Source: Pseudonocardia sp. EC080619-01 (GTDB taxonomy: Bacteria > Actinomycetota > Actinomycetes > Mycobacteriales > Pseudonocardiaceae). Taken from it: a DNA stretch of 64,000 bases. Where the stretch lies: contig NZ_CP012184.1 of NCBI RefSeq assembly GCF_001420995.1, forward strand, positions 4,262,501 through 4,326,500. The letters are read 5' to 3'. The position numbers were made by a program, and so were the translations under genes. The notes below the pieces were generated by a model. The model saw only the letters and a list, made by a program, of their open reading frames with translations, made no database searches and was not told the DNA's origin. Of the stretch, positions 49,720-62,218 are shown in pieces. How positions within the stretch are numbered: position 1 is the first letter of the stretch; every line of letters starts with the position of its first letter.

Positions 49720-50492
49720 TGAACCCGCACTCTGTCATTGCCCAGTCCGAGATCTCCAGGATCCCCGGACTGTTGACCGCCGCCGGCGTGGAGGTTCCTC
49801 AGGACCTCAAGGACGCGCTGCACCGTTCCTCCTGGGACATCCAGTACCCCGAGCTGCCCTCGCTGGCCGAGATCAGCGGGGCAAAGACTCACGCCGAGTT
49901 CCAGAAGCTCGCTACCGAGTACGCCCGTGCCAAGGCGGACCGGGACGCCCTGGCCGCCGTGGACCAGACGATCCAGGCGACCCGGCTGCCCATCGCTCAG
50001 GCAGCCTTCCAGGCCGCCAAGCCGGACCTGATCGAGACGCTGATCGCTCGCTGGGACGCGCTGGCCGAAGAGTTCAGTCCGCTCGCCCAGGGCCTCCTGG
50101 GCCGGGTCAACATGTTCTCGCTGGACGTCGATACCGCGGCCAAATTCGTGGCCGCTCGGGAAGTGGCTGATCACCTGCGGGCGGTCGACGCGGCTCTCGA
50201 CGCCGTGACCGGTGAGCTCAAGACCGCCTTCGCCAATGAGAACCGGCTGTGCCGCATCGCGGAGTTCAGGGACTACCAGAGCGTCAAGGACGCCTTCTAC
50301 CAGAACGAGAAGGACAAGGACGGCTCTCCGCTGGCTCCGTACGCCGCTGCTCTGACGTTCGGGACCCGGCTGCGTCGTCTCACCCCGAAGGCAGCCGACG
50401 CCCACCGGAAGGCCCTTGCTGAGGAGCTTCCGCCGGCCCCGGCCGTGGACCAGCTTCAGGCTCAGGCTGCTGCCCGCCTGCGGCTCGGCTGA
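49719..50492 (+). CDS. Hypothetical helical protein
   Basis: A 257-residue, largely alpha-helical protein (FQKLATEYARAKADRDALAA, VDQTIQATRLPIAQAAFQAA, FVAAREVADHLRAVDAALDA) with probable coiled-coil character at about residues 60-110 and 140-175. No enzymatic motif is seen. Last of the overlapping gene series beginning at 47716; a short GC-rich hairpin region follows (50520-50610). Confidence 0.55.
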   Translation: MNPHSVIAQSEISRIPGLLTAAGVEVPQDLKDALHRSSWDIQYPELPSLAEISGAKTHAEFQKLATEYARAKADRDALAAVDQTIQATRLPIAQAAFQAAKPDLIETLIARWDALAEEFSPLAQGLLGRVNMFSLDVDTAAKFVAAREVADHLRAVDAALDAVTGELKTAFANENRLCRIAEFRDYQSVKDAFYQNEKDKDGSPLAPYAAALTFGTRLRRLTPKAADAHRKALAEELPPAPAVDQLQAQAAARLRLG

Positions 50493-50628
50493 ACTCGCTC
50501 AAGAGGCTGAATCTCAGCCCTTAAAGCTTTTCCTAGGGTCAAGGTACCCCCGAGCCCTAAACGCGCCTCTACGGCGCTCTGGGGCCCCTTCGCGCCCCCT
50601 TTCAGGGACATACTTCCAAGGATTAAAC

Positions 50629-51216
50629 TTGCGCGTTGTAGATTACGCAGAGCAGATGCTCAATTCACTGTCTTACCCGTCGATCCGGTACGTCCGCTGC
50701 ACGAGGGACGATGAGGATCGGCTCTCGGTCGGTTGGTACGTCCGTTGTCGCGAGGATGCGACTCCGGCGGAGGAGCTGTTCACCGTTCTGGCGGTGCTCA
50801 ACTCCTGGTCGTACCGGAGGGTCGGTTCGTACTTCGGAGGACGCGGTGACGGGGTTCAGAACCCGGTGACCGGCGTCGGCCGGAAGGTCAGGGACACTCG
50901 GGTAGTGGTCAAGGAGTCGCAGCTCCGTGAGGCTCTGGGCTATGAGCCTCCGTTCGGAGATCTGATCGAGTCCGGGCATCTCACGGTCCCGGACCCGAGC
51001 AACTACCAGTGGTTCGCGAACCTTCCTGGCGGCCGGGGCAACCCGGGCCAGGCACTGCCGTACCCCGAGGGTGCTCACATCCCGAACAACGGCTATACCC
51101 ACATCACTAGTCAGGGGATGTCGATCTACCGGCTGGAGCTGGGGGACCGCACCGTCCCGACCAGCGACCCTGACGGCGAGGCCGTGGGTGTTCTGTTTGA
51201 AGACCTGAGCTCCTAA
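50629..51216 (+). CDS. Hypothetical protein
   Basis: A 195-residue protein (YAEQMLNSLSYPSIRYVRCT, VLAVLNSWSYRRVGSYFGGR, GYTHITSQGMSIYRLELGDR). No known family. TTG 50629 is chosen because CCAAGGATT lies just before it and no ATG or GTG fits. It stands 136 bp after the previous gene, behind a GC-rich stem region, so it probably has its own promoter. Confidence 0.52.
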   Translation: MRVVDYAEQMLNSLSYPSIRYVRCTRDDEDRLSVGWYVRCREDATPAEELFTVLAVLNSWSYRRVGSYFGGRGDGVQNPVTGVGRKVRDTRVVVKESQLREALGYEPPFGDLIESGHLTVPDPSNYQWFANLPGGRGNPGQALPYPEGAHIPNNGYTHITSQGMSIYRLELGDRTVPTSDPDGEAVGVLFEDLSS

Positions 51217-51379
51217 GCCCTGTCCGTCATCGTCGGCGGGCGTAGCCCTGCTGTGCCGGCGGTCGGTTGTCAACCACGCACTCCGGTTGACGGCCGGGCG
51301 TCGGTGCGGCTGCCTCTGGCGTCGTCGGTGATGGTCAGGGCGACCCCCCTGTCCGGAGTCGAGGTCCAACCCGGAGGGG

Positions 51380-51799
51380 CTATGCCTTGTTCATGGAGAC
51401 GAGGAGGCTGCCCACAGCAACAAGCAGGGAACAGGCTGCGATTACTGCCGAGAGCGTTGCGGCCTTTCCGCTGATCCCCCTAAGAATTCCGTTTGCTGCC
51501 CGGGTTCTGGTCGTTCGGTCGACCAGCATCTTTAGATTCTGCCAACGGTGCTGCTTGAAGTGGCAGCCCCCGAGAATCCCTGAGGCGTTATTTCGACACC
51601 ACTCCTCGCGGCGAGTGGTGGCGCAGCACGGGACTGGCGCTTGAAACAGAAAGAATCCGAAAGCTAGGGTTGACATGACTGCGATAGGTGTTGGTCCTAG
51701 CGCTGCGATGAACCAAGCCCATGCGATTACGGGTAGAAGCATGTATCCCCAGCTCTTGCTGAGAGCTCTTCGTTGACCTTTGGTCAGTAACTTCGCCAC
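51380..51799 (-). CDS. Hypothetical membrane protein
   Basis: A 139-residue protein with two or three hydrophobic segments (about 17-52 and 113-135) around a Cys-containing hydrophilic loop (PVPCCATTRREEWCRNNASG). The DNA is distinctly lower in GC than neighbouring genes, suggesting separate acquisition. It lies convergent to the 50629 gene, where the stops are separated by 163 bp. Function unknown. Confidence 0.55.
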   Translation of the reverse strand: MAKLLTKGQRRALSKSWGYMLLPVIAWAWFIAALGPTPIAVMSTLAFGFFLFQAPVPCCATTRREEWCRNNASGILGGCHFKQHRWQNLKMLVDRTTRTRAANGILRGISGKAATLSAVIAACSLLVAVGSLLVSMNKA

Positions 51800-51925
51800 G
51801 AGAACAAGACGCTAGGCTCCCGAATCGGAGATCTAAACAGGTGTCACCGCGTTAGCTCAGTTACATCAAGGTAGTTCGAGTGAACGCCATACGGGCTACA
51901 GATTTGCAATAGTTAGTTCTGATGA

Positions 51926-52200
51926 GACGGACTATCGCCGACCGTCGAGGTTCGGCGCGGCCTGGTCGCCGGCCTCCGGGCCGATGGGAAGACTCAGCAG
52001 GAGATCGCGGACACGCTCGGGGTGAACCAGGCAGCCGTGGCACGAGACCTGGCATCTCCGGACGTTATGCAGACGCATAACGAGGGGGCGGCTGCCACCA
52101 TCACAGACAGCAAGGGCCGGAAGCAGCCGACCCGGAAGCCTCGGAAGGCGGGCGCTAGCGGCGCTCGCGCTCCCACCATCGATCGTCAGACTCGTATGGG
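51926..52200 (+). pseudogene. Truncated HTH gene (ParB/phage-regulator type)
   Basis: An open frame without a start codon encodes TVEVRRGLVAGLRADGKTQQ, EIADTLGVNQAAVARDLASP and then a DSKGRKQPTRKPRK tail. This is the helix-turn-helix and C-terminal part of a phage/plasmid HTH protein type (often fused to a ParB-like domain). The N-terminal portion is absent and the frame ends shortly after joining the convergent gene. It appears to be a broken remnant. Confidence 0.6.
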
Positions 52201-52715
52201 TATATTGGACCGATCAAGTCGAGCGGATGATTCTCTCTGCCTTCCTCGGTCAGCTTTCCGTTCCAGTGCCGCTTCCAATGACGTTGGGCCTGATCGACAA
52301 ATACATACTCTACGAAATACTGCGAGTTTTCGGTTGGCCCGAACGGCTGAGAGGCGGCGAACATCGGGACACTCTCGAACATCCACCACTCACCAGGTGG
52401 AATGGTCGGACATGTGCGGGGGCGGCACCGCTCCGTGTCGTCTATCCACCATGTAGTGAACCCAAAGACCGGCTGGCCTGACCGATTTGAGATGCGATAC
52501 CGGGCGATTTGGTCTGGTCCAGCCTCGATCCACACAGCAAAAGAACTGGCTTGTTTCTCGCGTTCAGTGCGGTTGATGCCTTCGAGCTGGTCCTGCTGTG
52601 TGCGATTAGTCTCGGCGGCTGCATTTGCTGCCTTCCGGGCCCAGAGCAGGGCGGCCCCAGCTACTCCGGCTGCGAGCCAGTCTGGGATCGTCCCGACGAA
52701 CTCAGGGAGATTCAC
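52155..52715 (-). CDS. Hypothetical membrane-anchored protein
   Basis: A 186-residue protein with an N-terminal hydrophobic segment (IPDWLAAGVAGAALLWARKA) followed by a helical linker and a Trp/Tyr-rich beta domain (ISNRSGQPVFGFTTWWIDD, PPGEWWMFESVPMF, FVEYVFVDQAQRHWKRHW). It looks like a single-pass membrane protein with a cytoplasmic domain. Its 5' end overlaps the small HTH gene upstream by 14 bp, so three minus-strand genes form an operon. Function unknown. Confidence 0.6.
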   Translation of the reverse strand: MNLPEFVGTIPDWLAAGVAGAALLWARKAANAAAETNRTQQDQLEGINRTEREKQASSFAVWIEAGPDQIARYRISNRSGQPVFGFTTWWIDDTERCRPRTCPTIPPGEWWMFESVPMFAASQPFGPTENSQYFVEYVFVDQAQRHWKRHWNGKLTEEGRENHPLDLIGPIYPYESDDRWWERERR

Positions 52716-52887
52716 GCCTGATCCGCTGGACTTGATCCCGTACCTCAGTCGGGTCCCACCACATCAGATCATCGATGCTGACGACTGGCTTCACGATCCC
52801 GAGCCGAGCCCACTTCTCAAGAGTGGCCGGCTCCAGGCCGAGTGCTCGGGCGGCTTCCTCGGTCTGCATGAGACCGGGGCGGATCAT
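52702..52887 (-). CDS. Excisionase/MerR-like small HTH protein B
   Basis: A 61-residue protein (MIRPGLMQTEEAARALGLEP, ATLEKWARLGIVKPVVSIDD) matching the small helix-turn-helix group of Xis/AlpA/BldC-like proteins. Its ATG overlaps the stop of gene A (TGATG). Tandem duplication with gene A is likely. Confidence 0.7.
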   Translation of the reverse strand: MIRPGLMQTEEAARALGLEPATLEKWARLGIVKPVVSIDDLMWWDPTEVRDQVQRIRRESP

Positions 52888-53081
52888 CAGCTCTCGCCCT
52901 GCTCTGTGATTCGACGAACTTGCTCGCGAAGATCGTGTAGGTCCCACCGGTCTTGCCCGCCGAGAGTCCTCTCCGCTGGCTTGACCCGGCCGGCTCGGGC
53001 CCACCGACGGAGGGTCGCGGGTGACACGCCAAGTGCGCGGGCCGCTTCGGCGGTCCTGATCAGCACTCGGTCCTCGGTCAC
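52887..53081 (-). CDS. Excisionase/BldC-like small HTH protein A
   Basis: A 64-residue MerR-type winged helix (VLIRTAEAARALGVSPATLR, RWARAGRVKPAERTLGGQDR), close in pattern to BldC and to element excisionases. GTG 53079-53081 is chosen as start. It may direct excision of the element with the integrase, or repress the divergent operon that starts at 53182. Confidence 0.72.
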   Translation of the reverse strand: MTEDRVLIRTAEAARALGVSPATLRRWARAGRVKPAERTLGGQDRWDLHDLREQVRRITEQGES

Positions 53082-53121
53082 CCTCTGATCGTTGCACACG
53101 ACGCTTGCTCGGTGCGGCAAC

Positions 53122-53197
53122 GTTCAGGATGAGCGAGTTGTGCGTAGACGAGCGAGCCTGTTAGCTTCAACAGTGTTCGTGATGAGCGAGTTGAGCG
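53122..53197. promoter_or_regulatory. 23-bp imperfect direct repeat spanning a start codon
   Basis: The 23-bp segments at 53122-53144 and 53175-53197 agree at 20 positions and share GATGAGCGAGTTG. The second copy contains the ATG (53182) of the next gene. The first copy begins a short open frame MSELCVDERAC (53129-53164). The repeat may be an operator for the divergent HTH proteins. Confidence 0.5.
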
Positions 53198-53457
53198 AGA
53201 GGCTGACTGCGATGTTCGTCTACGACAGGACGGAGGCCGCCAAGGCCCACCGTCTGACGCTGGCCATGTGCCTGGCTCTCCTGGCGGTCGGCACGGTCCG
53301 TCCCGTCACGGTCCGGGCTCTGGTGGTCCGGGACCTGGCTGTCTGGGACCTGTTCGGTGGTTGGGCCCTGACGGAGAAGGGCCGGAAGGTCGGCCGCTGG
53401 CTGGAAGCTGAGGCCAGCATCGAGAAGCACACGGACGCCCTCCTGACTCATGGCTAA
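53182..53457 (+). CDS. Small hypothetical protein (transfer-operon start)
   Basis: A 91-residue protein (VYDRTEAAKAHRLTLAMCLA, LLAVGTVRPVTVRALVVRDL, AVWDLFGGWALTEKGRKVGR). The C-terminal half reads like a winged helix with a K/R-rich end (ALTEKGRKVGRWLEAE). ATG 53182 is used. First gene of the rightward series leading to the transfer and replication genes. Confidence 0.55.
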   Translation: MSELSERLTAMFVYDRTEAAKAHRLTLAMCLALLAVGTVRPVTVRALVVRDLAVWDLFGGWALTEKGRKVGRWLEAEASIEKHTDALLTHG

Positions 53458-53602
53458 GCACTGGAGCGGCGATCCGCGTGACCCGCACCAGTCCTGGACT
53501 CCGGAGGTTCCTCCGGTCCGCCCGGCATGGCCCCTCTTGGGCGGGGACGTTCTTGGAGCACTGATCGTCATCGCGGTTCTGTGCTCTCCACTCATGGTCT
53601 GA
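53450..53602 (+). CDS. Very small membrane protein
   Basis: A 50-residue polypeptide with a hydrophilic, Trp/Pro-rich front (MAKHWSGDPRDPHQSWTPEV) and one C-terminal hydrophobic segment (GALIVIAVLCSPLMV). ATGGCTAA merges its start with the previous stop. Small membrane Spd-type proteins at this position in AICEs assist plasmid spread; that role is an inference. Confidence 0.55.
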   Translation: MAKHWSGDPRDPHQSWTPEVPPVRPAWPLLGGDVLGALIVIAVLCSPLMV

Positions 53603-53656
53603 AGACCACTCGCTGCCGAGGCAGCCAACCAATTCTACTCTGAGGAGAACTCTGTC

Positions 53657-54031
53657 ATGCGCACCCTGGCGATTGACCAGTCTCGTACGAAGTTCATCTA
53701 TTCCGGTCTGTGCGTCCCCAAGTCGGAGTATGTCCAGCTTTCGGACGGCTCTACGAAGCGGTCCGGCAATCAGGCGTCCAACGACGAGGGTGTCCCGCTC
53801 TGGACGATGGACACTTTTGTAGACGACGAGAACGCTACCCGGGCCGAGGCCATCGGCATCACCGTTCCGTCGTACGACGAACCGAAGGCCGGCCGATTCC
53901 AGTCGATCACCTTTCAGGGTCTGGTCGCGACGATCTACACCGATCGCAACGGCCAGCCCGCCGTGAGCCTCAAGGCCACGGGTATCGACCAGGTCCAGCA
54001 GAAGCCGGCGCCGGCCGACAAGGCCGCCTGA
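53657..54031 (+). CDS. Hypothetical transfer-region protein
   Basis: A 124-residue protein (FIYSGLCVPKSEYVQLSDGS, GVPLWTMDTFVDDENATRAE, RFQSITFQGLVATIYTDRNG) that looks like a compact beta domain with an Ala/Pro/Lys tail. Similar proteins lie next to the FtsK-like Tra gene in many actinomycete elements. Function unknown. GAGGAGAAC precedes the ATG. Confidence 0.6.
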   Translation: MRTLAIDQSRTKFIYSGLCVPKSEYVQLSDGSTKRSGNQASNDEGVPLWTMDTFVDDENATRAEAIGITVPSYDEPKAGRFQSITFQGLVATIYTDRNGQPAVSLKATGIDQVQQKPAPADKAA

Positions 54032-54102
54032 GTGAAGACCGAGGTCTGCACGAGGGCTCGTGACCAGTGCTCTGCCTGGTCGCTCGCCTGAGTAGTCCCC
54101 AC

Positions 54103-54140
54103 CGAGAGCCCTGCCCTACTTCCCCGGGGCAGGGCTCTCG
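54103..54140 (+). terminator. Perfect 14-bp hairpin upstream of tra
   Basis: CGAGAGCCCTGCCC at 54103-54116 pairs with its exact complement at 54127-54140 around a 10-nt loop, followed by TCGTCTCT. It would reduce read-through into the transfer gene, so that gene may have its own control. Confidence 0.7.
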
Positions 54141-54159
54141 TCGTCTCTGAGAGGTAGTC

Positions 54160-55335
54160 ATGTCGTTCTGGGCAACTCCCTGGCGCGCCCGAGACCGTCG
54201 TCAGGACCGTGACGACTACTACGAAGTCCAGCGAATCACCGACGGTTTCATCAGGGCCTGTGAGGGCGCCGGCCTGGTCCGCACCGTGGACACGGTCACC
54301 GGTCCGACGGTCATTCCCCCGAAGCTGACGCACATCACTCTGGGGCCGCCGACGGTCCTGGTCGCCCAACTACAGCCCGGCCAGACCGTCGAGGACGTGC
54401 GGGCCGCCGCTCCCCGGCTGGCCCCTCACCTGGGCGCCGTAGGCCTGCGGGTGGAGCCCCGAGGCGTGGGTGACTGGGTAGTCCTCACCTTGCTCCAAGC
54501 GGACCCGCTGGCGGACACCGTGCCACTCCCGAGCGGCCCGATCACGGGCCCGCTCCTTCTGGGATGGGACGAGAACGGCCGAGAGACCACCACGACCGAC
54601 CCTCTGCCGCACCTGTGCGCCGCCGGTTCGACCGGTTCGGGCAAGTCGTCGTTTGCCTACTCACTACTAGCCCAGGTCGCCGAACGGGCCAAGGCCGGCG
54701 AACCGGTCAAGATCTCCGGGGTAGACCCCTCCGGCGTACTGCTACGCCCCTTCCTGGAGTGGCAACCCACAGGGCCGCCACGAGGGTCGGTGTCCTCTGG
54801 ACACCTCCCCGGCGTGGTGTTGGGTCTCTCCGACCCTGCCGCCATCGAGCGGAAGATGACCGAGCTCGTCGGCGAGATGGACCGCAGGATCAAAGCCATC
54901 CCCCGGGACCGGGACCGGCTGCCCGTGTCCCCGGCCCACCCGTGGCACCTGGTGGTGCTGGAGGAGTTCCCCGGCCTGCTCAAGGCCCTGGAGGCCATCG
55001 ACAAGAAGGCCGCGACCTCGGTCCGGGCCTCGGTGTCCAGACTCCTCGCTGAATCTCGAAAGGCCGGCTTCTCCGTGTTCCTGCTGGCGCAGCGCCCGGA
55101 GGCCCAGATCATCGGCGGGGCCGAGCGGGCGCAGCTCGGGCTACGGCTGTCGTTCCGGCTGGACGGCCTTGAGTCCGTCAAGCTCCTGCATCCGGAGGTG
55201 GATCCTGCACTGGCGGCGCAGCACTGCACGGCGGCGCCAGGCGTAGCAATCCTGTCCGCCACGGGCCGTCCGGCTCAACGCATCCGGACGCCGTGGATCG
55301 AGTACGGCGAGTACATCGAGCGGGTTTCAGCGTGA
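54160..55335 (+). CDS. tra: FtsK/SpoIIIE-type DNA translocase (Tra)
   Basis: A 391-residue FtsK-like ATPase for conjugative double-stranded DNA transfer between mycelia. The Walker A motif is AAGSTGSGKSSFAYSLLAQ near residue 155, and Walker B is WHLVVLEEFPGLL near 265. Sensor regions follow (AESRKAGFSVFLLAQRPEAQ, then RLSFRLDGLESVKLLHPEVD). There is no N-terminal transmembrane segment, and it is shorter than chromosomal FtsK, as for AICE Tra proteins of the pSAM2/KorSA type. It overlaps the replication initiator gene by 4 bp (GTGA). Confidence 0.93.
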   Translation: MSFWATPWRARDRRQDRDDYYEVQRITDGFIRACEGAGLVRTVDTVTGPTVIPPKLTHITLGPPTVLVAQLQPGQTVEDVRAAAPRLAPHLGAVGLRVEPRGVGDWVVLTLLQADPLADTVPLPSGPITGPLLLGWDENGRETTTTDPLPHLCAAGSTGSGKSSFAYSLLAQVAERAKAGEPVKISGVDPSGVLLRPFLEWQPTGPPRGSVSSGHLPGVVLGLSDPAAIERKMTELVGEMDRRIKAIPRDRDRLPVSPAHPWHLVVLEEFPGLLKALEAIDKKAATSVRASVSRLLAESRKAGFSVFLLAQRPEAQIIGGAERAQLGLRLSFRLDGLESVKLLHPEVDPALAAQHCTAAPGVAILSATGRPAQRIRTPWIEYGEYIERVSA

Positions 55336-56525
55336 CGGGCCGCCGGGCCCTCGCGCCCGCCGAAGGTGGGAGCGCGAGGGCGGCCGGGCGGAGCCCGGCC
55401 CTTGGTAATGGGCGATCAACTGTACTTCCCGGTGGTCAGGAGGACCGGCGATCACGACGGCGGGACGTGATGAGACTCCGGCGGTCGCTCTGGGAGTGGT
55501 CATCGGTCAAGCGTCAGCGCAAGTGTGGTCGGGTGCCGTTTCGCTCCGAGGGAGGAGCAGTGATCCGGACCTCCGAGACCGATCAGGGACCCCGGGCGGG
55601 GGTGGCCGGGATCCAGTCGTGTGGATCATGGAGCTGTCCGGTGTGCTCGCGGAAGATCTCGGCCGAGCGTGCTCGGGAGGTGGCCGCAGTCCTCAAGGCG
55701 GCTGAGGCCCAGGACTGTTCGGTCGCGTTCGTGACGCTGACGTTCCGGCATCGAGCCGGTACCCCGCTGCGGGCCTCCTGGGACGCTCTGACCGCCGGGT
55801 GGCGCTCGGTGACCTCCGGCGCCTCCTGGTCAAAGGATCAAGACAAGTTCGGGGTGATCGGCTGGCTCCGGGCAGTCGAGCTGACCCACGGGGACCACGG
55901 CTTCCATGTCCACTGCCACGCCATGATCGTGTTCGACACCCGGGTCTCGCCAGACATCATGTTCGCCCTGGGCGACCGGTTGTTCGGTCGCTGGGAGAAG
56001 GGCCTTGCACGTAAGGGGTTCTCGGCCATCGCTGACCGGGGCGGCCTGGACGTCCGGCCCGTACAGCTCACAGCGGACTCCATCGAGTCCCTGGCCACCT
56101 ACATCAGCAAGGCGGCCATGGAAGCGGTCAACGCCTCCGGCAAGGCTGCCCGGGGCTCTGGGAGCCGGGCCCCGTTTCAGATTCTCCGGGATGCCGTCGG
56201 GACCGGTTCGGCCGACGACATCGAACTCTTCTGGGAGATCGAGCAAGCCTCCGCAGGGCGAAAGAAGATCACCTGGTCGACCAGCCTCCGGGAGTGGGCC
56301 GGCCTCCACCGAGAGCGGACCGAGGAGGAGATCGTGACCGAAGACCAGCACGGAGAAGATCAACTGGTGCTGCCCCGGGAGACCTGGGAGCGGGTCCAGC
56401 ATGAGGCCGAAGACCTCCTGGACATCATCGAGCTGGAGGGCCTCCCGGGCGCTGAGCGCTGGCTCAGGTCCCGGGGCCTGGCATACCGAGTTGTGGACCC
56501 CGGGCGGGGTAAGGCTGACGAGTAG
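55332..56525 (+). CDS. rep: HUH replication initiator protein (rolling-circle Rep)
   Basis: A 397-residue RepSA-like initiator. The zinc-finger-like CGSWSCPVCSRKISAERARE near residue 95 is followed by FVTLTFRHRAG, the metal-binding HUH motif GFHVHCHAMIVF near residue 190 and the catalytic Tyr motif LATYISKAA near 257. It nicks the double-strand origin to start rolling-circle replication of the excised element. GTG 55332 overlaps tra; an alternative ATG at 55470, after two hairpins, would still keep every motif. The stop is 167 bp from attR. Confidence 0.9.
   Translation: MTGRRALAPAEGGSARAAGRSPALGNGRSTVLPGGQEDRRSRRRDVMRLRRSLWEWSSVKRQRKCGRVPFRSEGGAVIRTSETDQGPRAGVAGIQSCGSWSCPVCSRKISAERAREVAAVLKAAEAQDCSVAFVTLTFRHRAGTPLRASWDALTAGWRSVTSGASWSKDQDKFGVIGWLRAVELTHGDHGFHVHCHAMIVFDTRVSPDIMFALGDRLFGRWEKGLARKGFSAIADRGGLDVRPVQLTADSIESLATYISKAAMEAVNASGKAARGSGSRAPFQILRDAVGTGSADDIELFWEIEQASAGRKKITWSTSLREWAGLHRERTEEEIVTEDQHGEDQLVLPRETWERVQHEAEDLLDIIELEGLPGAERWLRSRGLAYRVVDPGRGKADE
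55347..55400 (+). repeat. Two adjacent perfect hairpins between tra and rep
   Basis: Stem 1 is 10 bp (55347-55356 with 55372-55381); stem 2 is 8 bp (55382-55389 with 55393-55400) with a 3-nt loop. They lie in the 5' part of the assigned rep frame, before the conserved domain. Such paired stems are typical of rolling-circle double-strand origins, or of a terminator if rep starts at 55470. Confidence 0.55.
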
Positions 56526-56692
56526 GGGAGTGGCCTCCAGGCACTGGCAGCTTGGTAGCGCACGCCGGGCCGGACCGAGAGGGACGACCGGCTGAGTCGG
56601 GAACCGGCCATCGCGTATGGAGCGAGGCGAGGGGGTGCCAGCCTCTCGGAATTGCTAGTCTGAGCCTCCAATGAGGCTCTGACCTGCTGTTT
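56526..56692. other. Right end of the element between rep and attR
   Basis: No gene is supported. It contains a 7-bp hairpin, GAGCCTC-CAAT-GAGGCTC, at 56662-56679. In the circular form this sequence lies upstream of attP and the integrase gene, and may hold arm-type integrase sites. Confidence 0.5.
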
Positions 56693-56736
56693 GTCGGGGT
56701 GGCGGGATTTGAACCCACGGCCCCTCGCTCCCAAAG
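56693..56736. repeat. attR (44-bp core)
   Basis: Identical to attL at 39447-39490. It forms the 3' part of the intact tRNA-Pro gene (anticodon arm through the 3' end). Confidence 0.93.
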
Positions 56737-56767
56737 CGAGTGCGCTACCAAGCTGCGCCACACCCCG
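56694..56767 (-). tRNA. tRNA-Pro (UGG anticodon)
   Basis: The minus strand folds as a complete cloverleaf: acceptor CGGGGTG/CACCCCG, D-stem GCGC, anticodon stem CTCGC/GCGAG around TTTGGGA (anticodon TGG), variable region GGGCC, T-stem GTGGG/CCCGC with TTCAAAT. The discriminator is A and CCA is not encoded. The gene stays intact because the element re-supplies the 3' part. Confidence 0.95.
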
Positions 56768-56871
56768 TCCCGCGCAGTCTAGCCCCGCCCCGTCGTTGCA
56801 CCGCGGCGACGTCACCCCCGCCGCGCGTGCCAGGTGCAGGGCGGTGTGTCCCGCGTGACAGCGCCGAGCCG

Positions 56872-56914
56872 TTGATCGACCCGCGACCGCGTTCCTAAGG
56901 TAAGCCTTCCCTAA
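56872..56914 (+). promoter_or_regulatory. Candidate promoter with overlapping iron (IdeR/DtxR) box
   Basis: TTGATC at 56872-56877 and TAAGGT at 56896-56901 are separated by 18 bp. The 19-bp sequence TAAGGTAAGCCTTCCCTAA at 56896-56914 matches the classical iron-box consensus TTAGGTTAGGCTAACCTAA at 14 of 19 positions. Covering the -10 region, it would allow repression by iron-loaded IdeR/DtxR. Confidence 0.55.
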
Positions 56915-56932
56915 ATCATGGAGGAGCGCCGC

Positions 56933-62214
<5,282 letters not shown>

Positions 62215-62218
<4 letters not shown>

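Larger units (their letters stand above)
39447..56736. mobile_element. Integrated AICE-type element in tRNA-Pro
   Basis: A 44-bp perfect repeat (39447-39490 and 56693-56736) bounds about 17.2 kb. The right copy is the 3' part of an intact tRNA-Pro gene; the left is only that 3' part, as expected after site-specific integration. Within the element are a tyrosine integrase at the left end, an FtsK/SpoIIIE-type transfer ATPase and an HUH replication initiator at the right end, excisionase-like genes and many small unknown genes. This is the gene set of actinomycete integrative and conjugative elements. Cargo includes two IS630-type copies and a terminase-small-subunit homologue. GC content is visibly below the flanking chromosome. 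Confidence 0.9.
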
